DNA from: Deinococcus hopiensis KR-140
GTDB lineage: Bacteria > Deinococcota > Deinococci > Deinococcales > Deinococcaceae
Length of the DNA: 48,000 nucleotides
Assembly: GCA_943327755.2 (NCBI GenBank)
Contig: CALPYF020000028.1
Location: 1 to 48,000, forward strand
Reading direction: 5' to 3'
Positions 12,273 through 20,237 of this stretch are shown in pieces. A program made the translations under genes and the position numbers. How positions within the stretch are numbered: position 1 is the stretch's first letter; each line of letters begins with the position of its first letter. Under the pieces are notes generated by a model. The model worked only from the letters and a program-made list of their open reading frames with translations, was not told the DNA's origin and did not search any database.

Positions 12273-12301
12273 GTTGTATCCAGTATCCACAGAGGCGTCA
12301 A
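12273..12301 (-). promoter_or_regulatory. Promoter of gdhA-gdhB with tandem repeat in spacer
   Basis: On the minus strand: TTGACG (12301-12296), 17 bp, TACAAC (12278-12273), giving a leader of about 145 nt. The 7-bp unit GTATCCA occurs twice in tandem on the plus strand (12277-12290) across the spacer and -10, a plausible regulator site. Confidence 0.6.
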
Positions 12302-12498
12302 CCCCGCTTTCTCACGCTGAACACGCGCAAAACCTGAACCGCTTCCACCTCGGCCCTGCGCGGCCCGGCCGCCCACAACCTGCCGAACGGCAATCCAGTC
12401 TCCCAACGCCGCCGACCGCCCCACCGCCCACCGGCGTCCCACGCGGCGGGACGACCCGGGCAGTCTGAACCCGGTTCAGATCGGGCCTCTACAGAAGA

Positions 12499-12521
12499 AG
12501 AGGAGCCAGCGCGGCTCCCCT
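12499..12521 (-). terminator. Terminator of the polyprenyl synthase gene
   Basis: On the minus strand: stem GGAGCC-GCGCT-GGCTCC, extended by a G-U and two further pairs, followed by a pyrimidine tract TCTTCTTCTG. Confidence 0.7.
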
Positions 12522-12539
12522 CCCACACGTCAGCTCCAC

Positions 12540-13514
<975 letters not shown>

Positions 13515-13520
13515 GCGGGC

Positions 13521-13526
13521 AGTATA
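13521..13526 (-). promoter_or_regulatory. -10 box TATACT of leaderless polyprenyl synthase gene
   Basis: TATACT on the minus strand ends 6 nt before the ATG (13514-13512). No clear -35 box. Confidence 0.6.
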
Positions 13527-13650
13527 GGGACGTGGCGGGCAGCCAAACGTACCACCCCCCCCACCTTCCGCCCCGGGATGAAGACCCCCGCAGCGCCGTG
13601 AGCGCTTTGTCCCTCGCAGCGCACATGCTCCTCATGCTACAAAGCAGGGT

Positions 13651-14235
13651 ATGGAAAGTGTCGTTGCTCTCTTCCGCGAACCCCAGCAGGCGCAGGGGGC
13701 GTTGCAGACCCTGCTGCAGCGCGGCTTTGACCGTGACCACCTCGGCTTTGCCCTGACGGACGTCGTCGCGCAGGAGGACATCGCCCAGCAGACCGGCGTC
13801 AGCCCCGAAGCCGGGCAGCCCGCCGGTTCCGCCGCTGTCCTCAAGGGCGCGTGGCTGGGCATCGTCGGCGGCCTCGTGCTGACCGTGCCCATCTGGCTGC
13901 TGCTGCTCATCATTCCCGTCACCCGCATCTACGCCCACGGCGGCGTGCTGGGCATCCTGTTCGGCGTGATCGGCGGCGGAGCCCTGGGGGGCCTGTTCGG
14001 CGCGCTGGCGGGCAGTGACCACGGCGACTTCGTGAACCTGCTGCGCCGCATGGGCGTGCCCGCCGAGCAGGCCGAGAAGTTCTACGGTGGCATGAAGGGC
14101 GGCCACGTCATGGTCATCGCGCGCGACCCCAGCGGCCAGCGCGCCGACGAGGCCCTGAGCGTCATGCGCAAGCACGGCGCCGTGAAACTGGAAGACGCCG
14201 TGGGCGCCGGGCAGCTCCAGAGCGAACGCCACTGA
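13651..14235 (+). CDS. Membrane protein with split general-stress-protein (YflT/GsiB-17M-like) domain
   Basis: A 194-residue protein. The N-terminus (ESVVALFREPQQAQGAL, GFDRDHLGFAL) looks like the first half of the YflT-type general stress fold. The C-terminus (GVPAEQAEKFYGGMKGG, HVMVIARD, EALSVMRKHGAVKLED) looks like its second half. Between them two Gly-rich hydrophobic segments (about 66-87 and 96-121) insert into the membrane. Proteins of this kind are common stress-related proteins of unknown mechanism. A TACAAA box lies 7 nt before the ATG and no ribosome site is visible, so the mRNA may be leaderless. It is divergent from the polyprenyl synthase gene (136 nt apart). Confidence 0.75.
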   Translation: MESVVALFREPQQAQGALQTLLQRGFDRDHLGFALTDVVAQEDIAQQTGVSPEAGQPAGSAAVLKGAWLGIVGGLVLTVPIWLLLLIIPVTRIYAHGGVLGILFGVIGGGALGGLFGALAGSDHGDFVNLLRRMGVPAEQAEKFYGGMKGGHVMVIARDPSGQRADEALSVMRKHGAVKLEDAVGAGQLQSERH

Positions 14236-14252
14236 CGCCCTGCTGCATCCAC

Positions 14253-14290
14253 GCGGCCCGCGACCCGGTTCCCCCGGCGTGGGCCGCCTC
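14253..14290 (+). terminator. Hairpin after the stress-protein gene
   Basis: Stem GCGGCCC/GGGCCGC with a 21-nt loop, then CTCTTTA. Moderate support. Confidence 0.45.
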
Positions 14291-14350
14291 TTTACATCAC
14301 AGGGCCGGCCGGGGAGGGGAGAGGCAAGAGGACTGTCAGGAGGGGCTGGC

Positions 14351-14356
14351 TACACT
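14351..14356 (+). promoter_or_regulatory. -10 box TACACT of leaderless gene at 14363
   Basis: TACACT ends 6 nt before ATG 14363. No ribosome site sits at a normal distance and no clear -35 box is present. Confidence 0.5.
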
Positions 14357-14362
14357 GAGCGC

Positions 14363-14599
14363 ATGTTCGGTCGCCGCGTCCCCCCCCACATCGTCTTCGC
14401 CTTCAGCCTGCTCCTGGCCGCGCTGTGCGCCTGGGCGGCCTTTGCCGCCCTGACGGGTGACCGGATCGTCTGGGGCGTGCTGGCCGCCGTGTTCGCCGTA
14501 TGGTTCACCGTGGACGCCTTCCGCTCCTACGGCTGGGCGCAGGCGAAGAAACGCGCCGAGGCAGAAAAACGCGCCCAGAACCACCCGAACCTCAAGTAA
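14363..14599 (+). CDS. Small two-TM membrane protein of unknown function
   Basis: A 78-residue protein with two hydrophobic helices (about 8-28 and 34-52) and a Lys/Arg/Glu-rich C-terminal tail (KKRAEAEKRAQ). I do not recognise a family. The ATG at 14363 is preferred over an upstream frame from 14279 because a TACACT box lies 6 nt before it and the hydrophobic segment begins soon after. It converges with the GNAT gene, only 4 nt away, with no terminator between. Confidence 0.7.
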   Translation: MFGRRVPPHIVFAFSLLLAALCAWAAFAALTGDRIVWGVLAAVFAVWFTVDAFRSYGWAQAKKRAEAEKRAQNHPNLK

Positions 14600-14603
14600 G
14601 GTT

Positions 14604-15185
14604 CTAGCGCACCCAGAAGCGCATCGGCTTGGGCGTATCCCGGGCCTCGCCCAGATCAGGCCAGGACAGCGTCGTGTGCAGGTCTGGGCGTTCCACGTAC
14701 CCGCGCGCCGCCCAGAAGGCATGCAGGGGCCGGTACGGCTGCGGCCGCAGCGGATGATCCTCCGGGCGCTGCACCGCGCAGAAGGCCGTCACACCCAGGC
14801 CCAGCGCGCGGGCGTGCGCCTCGCGCCCGTCGAAGAAGGCGTGGCCCAGCCCGCGCCCCCGGTACTCGGGCAGCAGGACGCTCTCGCCGAGGTACAGCAC
14901 GTCCCGCTCGTCGAACTCTGACCCTGCAAACGGCGCGCGGATCTCGCCTGTCTCCTGCGTCAGCGGCAGGGCGCTGCTGGCCCCCACCACCCGCCCGCCG
15001 TCGCGTGCGAGGAGCACCAGGGCGTCCGGCGCATCCAGGTACGTGCGCAGGTAGGCCTCCTCGTACGCGGCGGTCCCGTCGTACAGGTACGGGAACTCGC
15101 GGAACACCGTGATCCGCAGCCGCGCCAGATCGGCAATGAACGGCGCCAGATCCGCGCCGCCCACCGCGTCGACCCTCAGGGTCAA
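14604..15185 (-). CDS. GNAT-family N-acetyltransferase
   Basis: A 193-residue acetyl-CoA-dependent acyltransferase. The acetyl-CoA loop is VLLPEYRGRGLGHAFF (R-G-R-G-L-G), followed by a helix and C-terminal strands with FWAARGYVERPDLHTTL. The substrate is unknown. The start codon is TTG at 15185, sharing four bases (TTGA) with the stop of the upstream SnoaL-like gene. This implies translational coupling and a common mRNA. Confidence 0.85.
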   Translation of the reverse strand: MTLRVDAVGGADLAPFIADLARLRITVFREFPYLYDGTAAYEEAYLRTYLDAPDALVLLARDGGRVVGASSALPLTQETGEIRAPFAGSEFDERDVLYLGESVLLPEYRGRGLGHAFFDGREAHARALGLGVTAFCAVQRPEDHPLRPQPYRPLHAFWAARGYVERPDLHTTLSWPDLGEARDTPKPMRFWVR

Positions 15186-15586
15186 GCACCCACCTGCCGG
15201 GACCAGTCCGCGAGGTTGTAGTAGTTCGTGACCCGCGCGATCTTTCCGCCGCGCACCTCGAAGAACGCCCCGACCGGCAGGACGTACCGCTGCCCGCTCG
15301 CCTCGGGCAGCCCCGGATCGGTGCGCAGGTACTCCCCGTGAATCACGAATTCCGCACTCGCCCGCGCGCCGTCCGGGGTGCTCATGACGACCAGATCGCG
15401 CGCCTGCTCCCGGTAATGGGCATCCATCTTCGCCAGGAACGTCCGGAAGGCATCCAGACCCACCTGCGTCTCACCTTCATTGATGTCGTGGCGCACGTCA
15501 CCGGTCAGCAGGGCCAGCATGCCCCCGAAATCGGCGGCGTTGAACGCGGCGTAATACTGTTCGATCAGCTTCACAGTGGACTCCAT
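15182..15586 (-). CDS. SnoaL/NTF2-like protein (ketosteroid-isomerase fold)
   Basis: A 134-residue cone-shaped NTF2-like protein. The opening helix (VKLIEQYYAAFNAADFGGML), DVRHDINEG, and the ending strand with GKIARVTNYYN followed by DWSRQV are typical of the SnoaL-like polyketide-cyclase family, whose members are small-molecule isomerases, hydrolases or binding proteins. No specific activity can be assigned. I chose the ATG at 15586 because a TATGCT box lies 6 nt upstream; the frame extends to 15667 without any start signal. It is followed by the coupled GNAT gene. Confidence 0.85.
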   Translation of the reverse strand: MESTVKLIEQYYAAFNAADFGGMLALLTGDVRHDINEGETQVGLDAFRTFLAKMDAHYREQARDLVVMSTPDGARASAEFVIHGEYLRTDPGLPEASGQRYVLPVGAFFEVRGGKIARVTNYYNLADWSRQVGA

Positions 15587-15592
15587 GCGCGC

Positions 15593-15598
15593 AGCATA
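15593..15598 (-). promoter_or_regulatory. -10 box TATGCT of leaderless SnoaL-GNAT operon
   Basis: On the minus strand TATGCT ends 6 nt before the ATG at 15586. Confidence 0.55.
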
Positions 15599-15763
15599 GA
15601 GTCCCCCACCGCGTCTGGAACGCCGGTGCCCCACAGTGAACGGCCGCTGGTCCCCCCGGCAGTTCACGCCTTCTTCAGGTTGAGCAGGCCATCAGCTCAT
15701 GAGCCCGGCGCACCGTACAGTCAGTTGCCGCGTCGTTTCAGGCGCCGGCACGGATTCCTGCGC

Positions 15764-15793
15764 TTGACAGACCGGAATCTGCTACTTTAGGAA
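15764..15793 (+). promoter_or_regulatory. Probable promoter of the unrecognised gene at 15858
   Basis: A perfect -35 box TTGACA (15764-15769) with a weak -10 TAGGAA (15788-15793) after 18 bp. The surrounding stretch is AT-richer than its neighbours. Confidence 0.5.
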
Positions 15794-15857
15794 CACTTTA
15801 TTCAGCAGTGAATCGTTTCACCCTGCCGGGGAACGGCCCAACTGGAGGAACTCACGC

Positions 15858-17282
15858 GTGAAAGCCCAGCGCTACATCATCACCCGACCCTGCCTGCAGG
15901 AAGGTAGTCTGCGCCTCCTCAAGTATCTGGAGGGCACGTTCCCCAGCGCCGGCGCCGTCACGCTGGTCGACGACCAGGGCCGGGAACACGCCGCTCAGGT
16001 CGACCTGACCGGCCGGCGCGTCAACGGCCTGAGCAGCCTGTATCACGCGCAGAACCTCGGCGTGAACGACGTGCTGATGATCACGCCGATCCAGCCGGGC
16101 CGGTTCCAGGTCGAGTCGATCGTCAAGCCGCACGCGCCCCCACCCGCCCCGCGCCGCGAAACCCCCAAGAAACCCGAGACGCGCCGCGTGGTCGTCTCCA
16201 CCACCCCGCATGTCCGCGAGGTGCGCATGCAGGAGGTGCGGCCCGCCCTGCAGACCGCCCCGGTGGGCGAGGCCGCGCCCGCTGACGCCCAGCCCGAGAG
16301 CCGCCCCGAACCCCGCACAGACACCCGCGTCGACATCCGGGCGGAGGCACGCCCCGAAAGTGCCCGCCCCGCCGACGCCCCCCGAGCGGCCGAGACGCCC
16401 CGCCGAGCGGACGTGAACCGCGAACCTGTCCGGGCAGAGGCGGGCCGCGTCACCCCACGCCCGGCGCCGGCGGCCAGCCCGGCCGCCACGACGGTGCGGC
16501 CGCTCGACGTGCGCTTCGACACCCCACGCAGCGCCCCGGCGCCCGCCATGACCGCCGTCATGACGCCCGCCGCCATGAGCGCCCCGGCGGCCGCCCCGAT
16601 CACCCAGCCGCTGAACCTGCGCGACGACGCGGCCCACCTCGCGGAACTCGCCCGCCTGACCGGCTACCGCCTGGAGGACCTGGGCAGCGGCGTACTGCGC
16701 CTGAATGCCGAACTGGGCGCCCACAGCTACGCCGTGCTCGTCGCGCTCAGCGAGGCCGCCGTGCGCGCCGACGCCTGGAAGGAACGCGCCGACTACTGCG
16801 TCCTGCTGACCAGTGAAGCCGACCGCGCCGTGAACACCCCCCGCCTGACCCGCGAGGCCCTGGAAGCCCTGATCGACCACGCCCAGCTGGCCCCCCTGTC
16901 GCCCGTCGACCTGCGCGGCTACTGGAAGGCCGGCAGCGTGAACCTGGAGGCCGCCGCGAGCGTCGCGGAACTCGTGGGCGCGCATCTCGCGCAGCGCGGC
17001 GCGTTCAGCGCCGTCCTGCTGACCCTCGCGCAGCAGCCCGCGCACTCGCTGGTCAGCGTGCAGCGCCTCGCCGAGCGACTGGGCAGCGGCGTGAACTACG
17101 CCGAGCTGGGCAGCATCCTGGACACCCTGACCCGCGCGCCCTTCCTGGCCCTGACGCCCCTGCCCGGCGGGCAGTACCTGCTGCGCAGCGGCGTCAGCGA
17201 CCTGCTGCTGGAACTGGCCGAGTACGCCGACGGTCTGCGCCGCCGCATGCGCGTTCCCGCCCGCGAGGCCGTTCCCGCCTGA
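15858..17282 (+). CDS. Unrecognised 474-residue protein: N- and C-terminal domains joined by a Pro/Ala/Arg linker
   Basis: I do not recognise a family. GTG start with GGAGGA 8 nt upstream. Three parts are visible. Residues 1-92 form a compact domain (ITRPCLQEGSLRLLKYL, DLTGRRVNGLSSLYHAQN, NDVLMITPIQPGRFQVE). Residues about 93-255 are a disordered Pro/Ala/Arg/Glu-rich linker. Residues about 256-474 form an alpha/beta domain (TGYRLEDLGSGVLRL, YAVLVALSE, DYCVLLTSE) followed by a segment that reads like a winged helix (SVQRLAERLG, YAELGSILDTLTRAPFL). There is no signal peptide and no membrane segment, so it is cytosolic. The basic N-domain and winged-helix-like end suggest nucleic-acid binding, but this is inference. 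mutY follows 64 nt downstream with its own -10 box. Confidence 0.8.
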   Translation: MKAQRYIITRPCLQEGSLRLLKYLEGTFPSAGAVTLVDDQGREHAAQVDLTGRRVNGLSSLYHAQNLGVNDVLMITPIQPGRFQVESIVKPHAPPPAPRRETPKKPETRRVVVSTTPHVREVRMQEVRPALQTAPVGEAAPADAQPESRPEPRTDTRVDIRAEARPESARPADAPRAAETPRRADVNREPVRAEAGRVTPRPAPAASPAATTVRPLDVRFDTPRSAPAPAMTAVMTPAAMSAPAAAPITQPLNLRDDAAHLAELARLTGYRLEDLGSGVLRLNAELGAHSYAVLVALSEAAVRADAWKERADYCVLLTSEADRAVNTPRLTREALEALIDHAQLAPLSPVDLRGYWKAGSVNLEAAASVAELVGAHLAQRGAFSAVLLTLAQQPAHSLVSVQRLAERLGSGVNYAELGSILDTLTRAPFLALTPLPGGQYLLRSGVSDLLLELAEYADGLRRRMRVPAREAVPA

Positions 17283-17334
17283 GCGCGGCCCTCAACCCCC
17301 ACGCCGGACACGGTCTGGCCCCGCACCGCGCCCC

Positions 17335-17340
17335 TACACT
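17335..17340 (+). promoter_or_regulatory. -10 box TACACT of leaderless mutY
   Basis: TACACT ends 6 nt before the GTG at 17347. Confidence 0.5.
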
Positions 17341-17346
17341 GGCGCG

Positions 17347-18393
17347 GTGCCTGCCTTGAGTGCCGACCAGACCGCCGACCTGCGCGCCGCGCTTCTCGCG
17401 TGGTTCGACCGGCAGGGCCGCGACCTGCCCTGGCGCCAGGGGCCGGAGGGACGGCGCGACCCCTACCGGGCCTGGGTGGCCGAGGTGCTCCTCCAGCAGA
17501 CCCAGGTGGCGCGCGGCCTGGGCTACTATCACAACTTTCTGACGGCCTTCCCCAGCGTGCAGGCCCTGGCGGCCGCGCCACTGGACGACGTCCTGAAAGC
17601 CTGGGAAGGTTGCGGGTACTACGCCCGCGCCCGCAACCTGCACCGCGCCGCGCAGCTGGTCGCCGCGGCCGGTTTCCCCGGCGACCACGGCGGCTGGCTG
17701 GCTCTGCCCGGCGTGGGCCCTTACACCGCCGCCGCCCTGAGCAGCCTCACCCTGAACGAGGCGCGCGCCGTGAACGACGGCAACGTCCGCCGCGTCCTGG
17801 CCCGCCTGCACGCCGAGCCCCAGCCCACCCCCCGCTGGGTGCAGGCGCAGGCCGACGCCCTGCTCGACCCGGCGCGGCCCGGCGCCTGGAACGAGGCTGT
17901 CATGGACCTGGGCGCCACCATCTGCACCCCGAAAAGCCCGCAGTGCGGCGCCTGCCCCCTCAGCCCCTGGTGTGCCGCGCGGGGCAGCGCTCAGCCCACG
18001 GCCTACCCTGCCCCTAAGGCCCGCCCGGTCGTCCAGGAGGTACACGCCGTGGCCGTCCTGATCGGCACGCCGCAGCAGGCCGTCTTGGAACAGCGCGCAG
18101 GGGCGCTGCTGGGTGGGCTGTGGGGCCTGCCCACCCAGCCCTACGACCCGGCTCGGCCCGGCGCGCAGGCGCAGGCGCTCCGGGACCTGTGCGCGCGCCT
18201 GCCCGCCACGCCCGGCCCCCTGCTGGGGGAGGTCACCCACACCATGACGCACCGCCGCGTGATCTGGCAGGTGTACGCCGCAATCGGTGGGCCTCACCCC
18301 ACCGACGTGCGCGGCGCCGCCCTGTCCCGCCTGGATCACAAGGCCCTGGCCCTCGCCGGGCAGCGTGCCGCTTCCCTGTTCCCCCTGCGCTGA
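17347..18393 (+). CDS. mutY: A/G-specific adenine DNA glycosylase MutY
   Basis: A 348-residue base-excision repair enzyme that removes adenine mispaired with 8-oxoguanine. Glu46 in AEVLLQQTQV is the catalytic acid. The helix-hairpin-helix LPGVGPYTAAAL lies at 120-131 and Asp144 in AVNDGNVRRV is the catalytic aspartate. Cys193, Cys200, Cys203 and Cys209 (spacing 6-2-5) hold the 4Fe-4S cluster. The C-terminal NUDIX-like domain that reads 8-oxoguanine starts near residue 230 (VHAVAVLIG, GGLWGLPTQ, THTMTHRRVIW). All key residues are present, so it should be active. The start codon is GTG, with a -10 box 6 nt upstream and no ribosome site. Confidence 0.96.
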   Translation: MPALSADQTADLRAALLAWFDRQGRDLPWRQGPEGRRDPYRAWVAEVLLQQTQVARGLGYYHNFLTAFPSVQALAAAPLDDVLKAWEGCGYYARARNLHRAAQLVAAAGFPGDHGGWLALPGVGPYTAAALSSLTLNEARAVNDGNVRRVLARLHAEPQPTPRWVQAQADALLDPARPGAWNEAVMDLGATICTPKSPQCGACPLSPWCAARGSAQPTAYPAPKARPVVQEVHAVAVLIGTPQQAVLEQRAGALLGGLWGLPTQPYDPARPGAQAQALRDLCARLPATPGPLLGEVTHTMTHRRVIWQVYAAIGGPHPTDVRGAALSRLDHKALALAGQRAASLFPLR

Positions 18394-18432
18394 CCTCCGA
18401 CTTTCCGGGGACGTCCAATCGGGCGCGCGCAG

Positions 18433-18438
18433 TAGACT
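18433..18438 (+). promoter_or_regulatory. -10 box TAGACT of leaderless uppS
   Basis: TAGACT ends 6 nt before the GTG at 18445. Confidence 0.5.
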
Positions 18439-18444
18439 GTCACG

Positions 18445-19275
18445 GTGAAGTCGTCTGCCGCCCAGCTCGTCCTCCGGACCGCCCAGAGCCTCAGGAATGC
18501 CGCGCGGGGCGCCCTGGTCTGGGGGTACGAACGGCGGCTTGCCCGTGAGGTCCGCACGCACGGCCGCATGCCCCAGCACCTGGGCCTGATCCTGGACGGC
18601 AACCGCCGCTTCGCGCGCGCCAGCGGGCTGCAACGCGAACTGGGCCACTCCATCGGCGCGGACAAGGCCCACGAGGTGCTGCAGTGGTGCCTGGAACTCG
18701 GCATTCCCGCCGCGACCATCTGGGTGCTGTCCACCGACAACAAGGGCCGCGACCCGCAGGAACTCGCGCACATCCTCTCCCTGCTGGAAAAGGAAGCCCG
18801 CGCGCTGGCCACCGACCCGCGCATCCACGCCAACCGCGTGCGCGTGCGCGCTATCGGCCAGCACGACGGTTTCCCCGCCCACGTCCTGGCGGCCCTGAAG
18901 GACCTGGAAGCGACGACGGCGCACTACGACGGCATGCGTCTGAACATCGCCGTCGGTTACGGTGGCCGCGAAGAGATCGTGGACGCCGTCAAGCGTCACC
19001 TGCACGCCCAGGCCCAGGCCGGGCAGACCCTCAGCGGCACCGCGCAGACCCTCACCCCCGAGGACATCAGCGCGCACCTGTACGCCGCCGACATCCCCGA
19101 TCCTGATTTCATCATCCGTACCAGCGGCGAGATCCGCCTGTCCGGCTTCATGCTCTGGCAGAGCGTGTACTCCGAATACTACTTCTGCGACGTGTACTGG
19201 CCCGGCTTCCGCCGCGTGGACTTCCTGCGCGCCCTGCGGGACTTCCAGGGCCGCGACCGCCGCTTCGGCCGCTGA
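18445..19275 (+). CDS. uppS: Cis-prenyltransferase (undecaprenyl diphosphate synthase family)
   Basis: A 276-residue Z-type prenyltransferase that builds the undecaprenyl carrier for peptidoglycan and other wall polymers. The catalytic Asp51 lies in LGLILDGNRRFAR. TIWVLSTDN, LNIAVGYGGREEIVDA and PDFIIRTSGEIRLSGFMLWQ are the other conserved blocks. An extra 40-residue N-terminal segment (AAQLVLRTAQSLRNAARG...) precedes the core, and IRLSGF replaces the more usual LRLSNF. Both features are seen in some actinobacterial short-chain members, so the product length is not certain. The start codon is GTG with TAGACT 6 nt upstream. Confidence 0.93.
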   Translation: MKSSAAQLVLRTAQSLRNAARGALVWGYERRLAREVRTHGRMPQHLGLILDGNRRFARASGLQRELGHSIGADKAHEVLQWCLELGIPAATIWVLSTDNKGRDPQELAHILSLLEKEARALATDPRIHANRVRVRAIGQHDGFPAHVLAALKDLEATTAHYDGMRLNIAVGYGGREEIVDAVKRHLHAQAQAGQTLSGTAQTLTPEDISAHLYAADIPDPDFIIRTSGEIRLSGFMLWQSVYSEYYFCDVYWPGFRRVDFLRALRDFQGRDRRFGR

Positions 19276-19718
19276 GAACGCGGCGCGGACTGCAGTCCCC
19301 GGTCTCTTCACGGCGTGTGGTCGGCAGTGGTCCTCCCACAGTCACCAACTAAGCCCGAAAGAAGAGGGTGCCCGGGCGCCATAGAGCGACCTGTGGGAGG
19401 CGCAGGCGCCGTCCGGATAGCACAACCCCGGCAGGGTGCGTGCCATTTCTGCGGCCCGCCGGGGTGTGCCCCCGTCAGGGGTGAATCTGTCTGCGGCTGG
19501 TCCGATTTCATGTCGCGTCACTGTGAAATTTCTCGTATGCAACGTCACTTTCGCCTGACGTACAGTGCCCACAGTTGATCGGGCTGACTGCCGATTGGGA
19601 CGCCGTCTGCACCGCGGCGCGTCTATGTAAGCCGGGCGTAAGACCGGCCTTCCTACCCTGACCGCAGTTCTGATGAACGGCACAAGGGGCCGCCGCGGCC
19701 CGCCTGGAAGGAGATCCC
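19276..19718. other. 443-bp gene-free stretch upstream of the surface-protein operon
   Basis: It must carry the operon promoter, but no -35/-10 pair is convincing; TACAGT (around 19561) and TATGTA (around 19625) are candidate -10 boxes. A 12-bp palindrome, GGACTGCAGTCC (19287-19298), follows uppS. Part of it (about 19490-19570) is AT-richer than the neighbours. I see no credible coding sequence. Confidence 0.5.
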
Positions 19719-20210
19719 ATGAAGCTCAAGTTCGCCCTGATACTCACCGGAGCCGGCGTAGCCGCCGCCGCGACGACCAGCCCCGTTGACCTGAAGCTGG
19801 TCATGTCACTGGTCAGGACGGTCACGGTGGACGGCAAGGTGACCGAGCAACTCAGCCCCAACCCCAAGACGGTCCTCCCCGGCAACGTGGTCAGTCAGGT
19901 CGTCACCGTCAATAACGTGACGGGCAAAACCCTGCAGAACGTCCCGGTGACGCTCCCCGTTCCGAAAAACACCCAGTACCTCGCCCCGGAAGCCGGACAG
20001 CCCAGCATCCGCACCGAATACTCCATCGACCAGGGCAAGACGTTTGCCCAGGCTCCCTTGAAGAAGACCGTCACGGTCACGGAAAACGGACGCAGCGTCC
20101 GCAAGGACGTGGACGTGAAACCCAGCGAGTACACCAGCGTGCGCTGGATCATCCCCGAACTTGGCGCCAATCAGACCCTGAAACTCGGCTACCGCATCCA
20201 AGTCAAGTAA
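19719..20210 (+). CDS. Small exported DUF11-like protein
   Basis: A 163-residue protein with a signal peptide (MKLKFALILTGAGVAAAA, likely cut after about residue 18) and one beta-sandwich of the DUF11 type. The pattern is PGNVVSQVVTVNNVTGKTL, VPVTLPVPKNTQYLAP, and a final strand ANQTLKLGYRIQVK. It has no cysteine and no anchor motif. GGAAGGAG precedes the ATG by 6 nt. It is the first gene of a four-gene exported-protein operon; the next starts 27 nt later. With one domain it could be a chaperone, capping or subunit protein for the larger neighbours; this is inference. Confidence 0.82.
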   Translation: MKLKFALILTGAGVAAAATTSPVDLKLVMSLVRTVTVDGKVTEQLSPNPKTVLPGNVVSQVVTVNNVTGKTLQNVPVTLPVPKNTQYLAPEAGQPSIRTEYSIDQGKTFAQAPLKKTVTVTENGRSVRKDVDVKPSEYTSVRWIIPELGANQTLKLGYRIQVK

Positions 20211-20237
20211 CGCGTTTCCACTCACCGGAGGAACCCC

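Larger units (their letters stand above)
12123..12539. other. 417-bp gene-free stretch upstream of gdhA
   Basis: It holds the gdhA promoter and leader on the minus strand and, at the far end, the terminator of the polyprenyl synthase gene. I see no coding sequence or RNA gene in the remainder (about 12302-12498). Confidence 0.6.

Noticed and set aside
12123..12290. 56-residue N-terminal extension of GdhA
   Set aside because: The likely promoter lies inside it, the added sequence is unlike family N-termini, and the ATG at 12122 has a good ribosome site.
13605..13612. TTGTCC as -35 box for the stress-protein gene
   Set aside because: The distance to TACAAA (25 bp) is too long for a normal promoter.
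19315..19578. 87-codon frame in the gap before the surface operon
   Set aside because: No start signal, no recognisable domain, and irregular composition; treated as non-coding leader.
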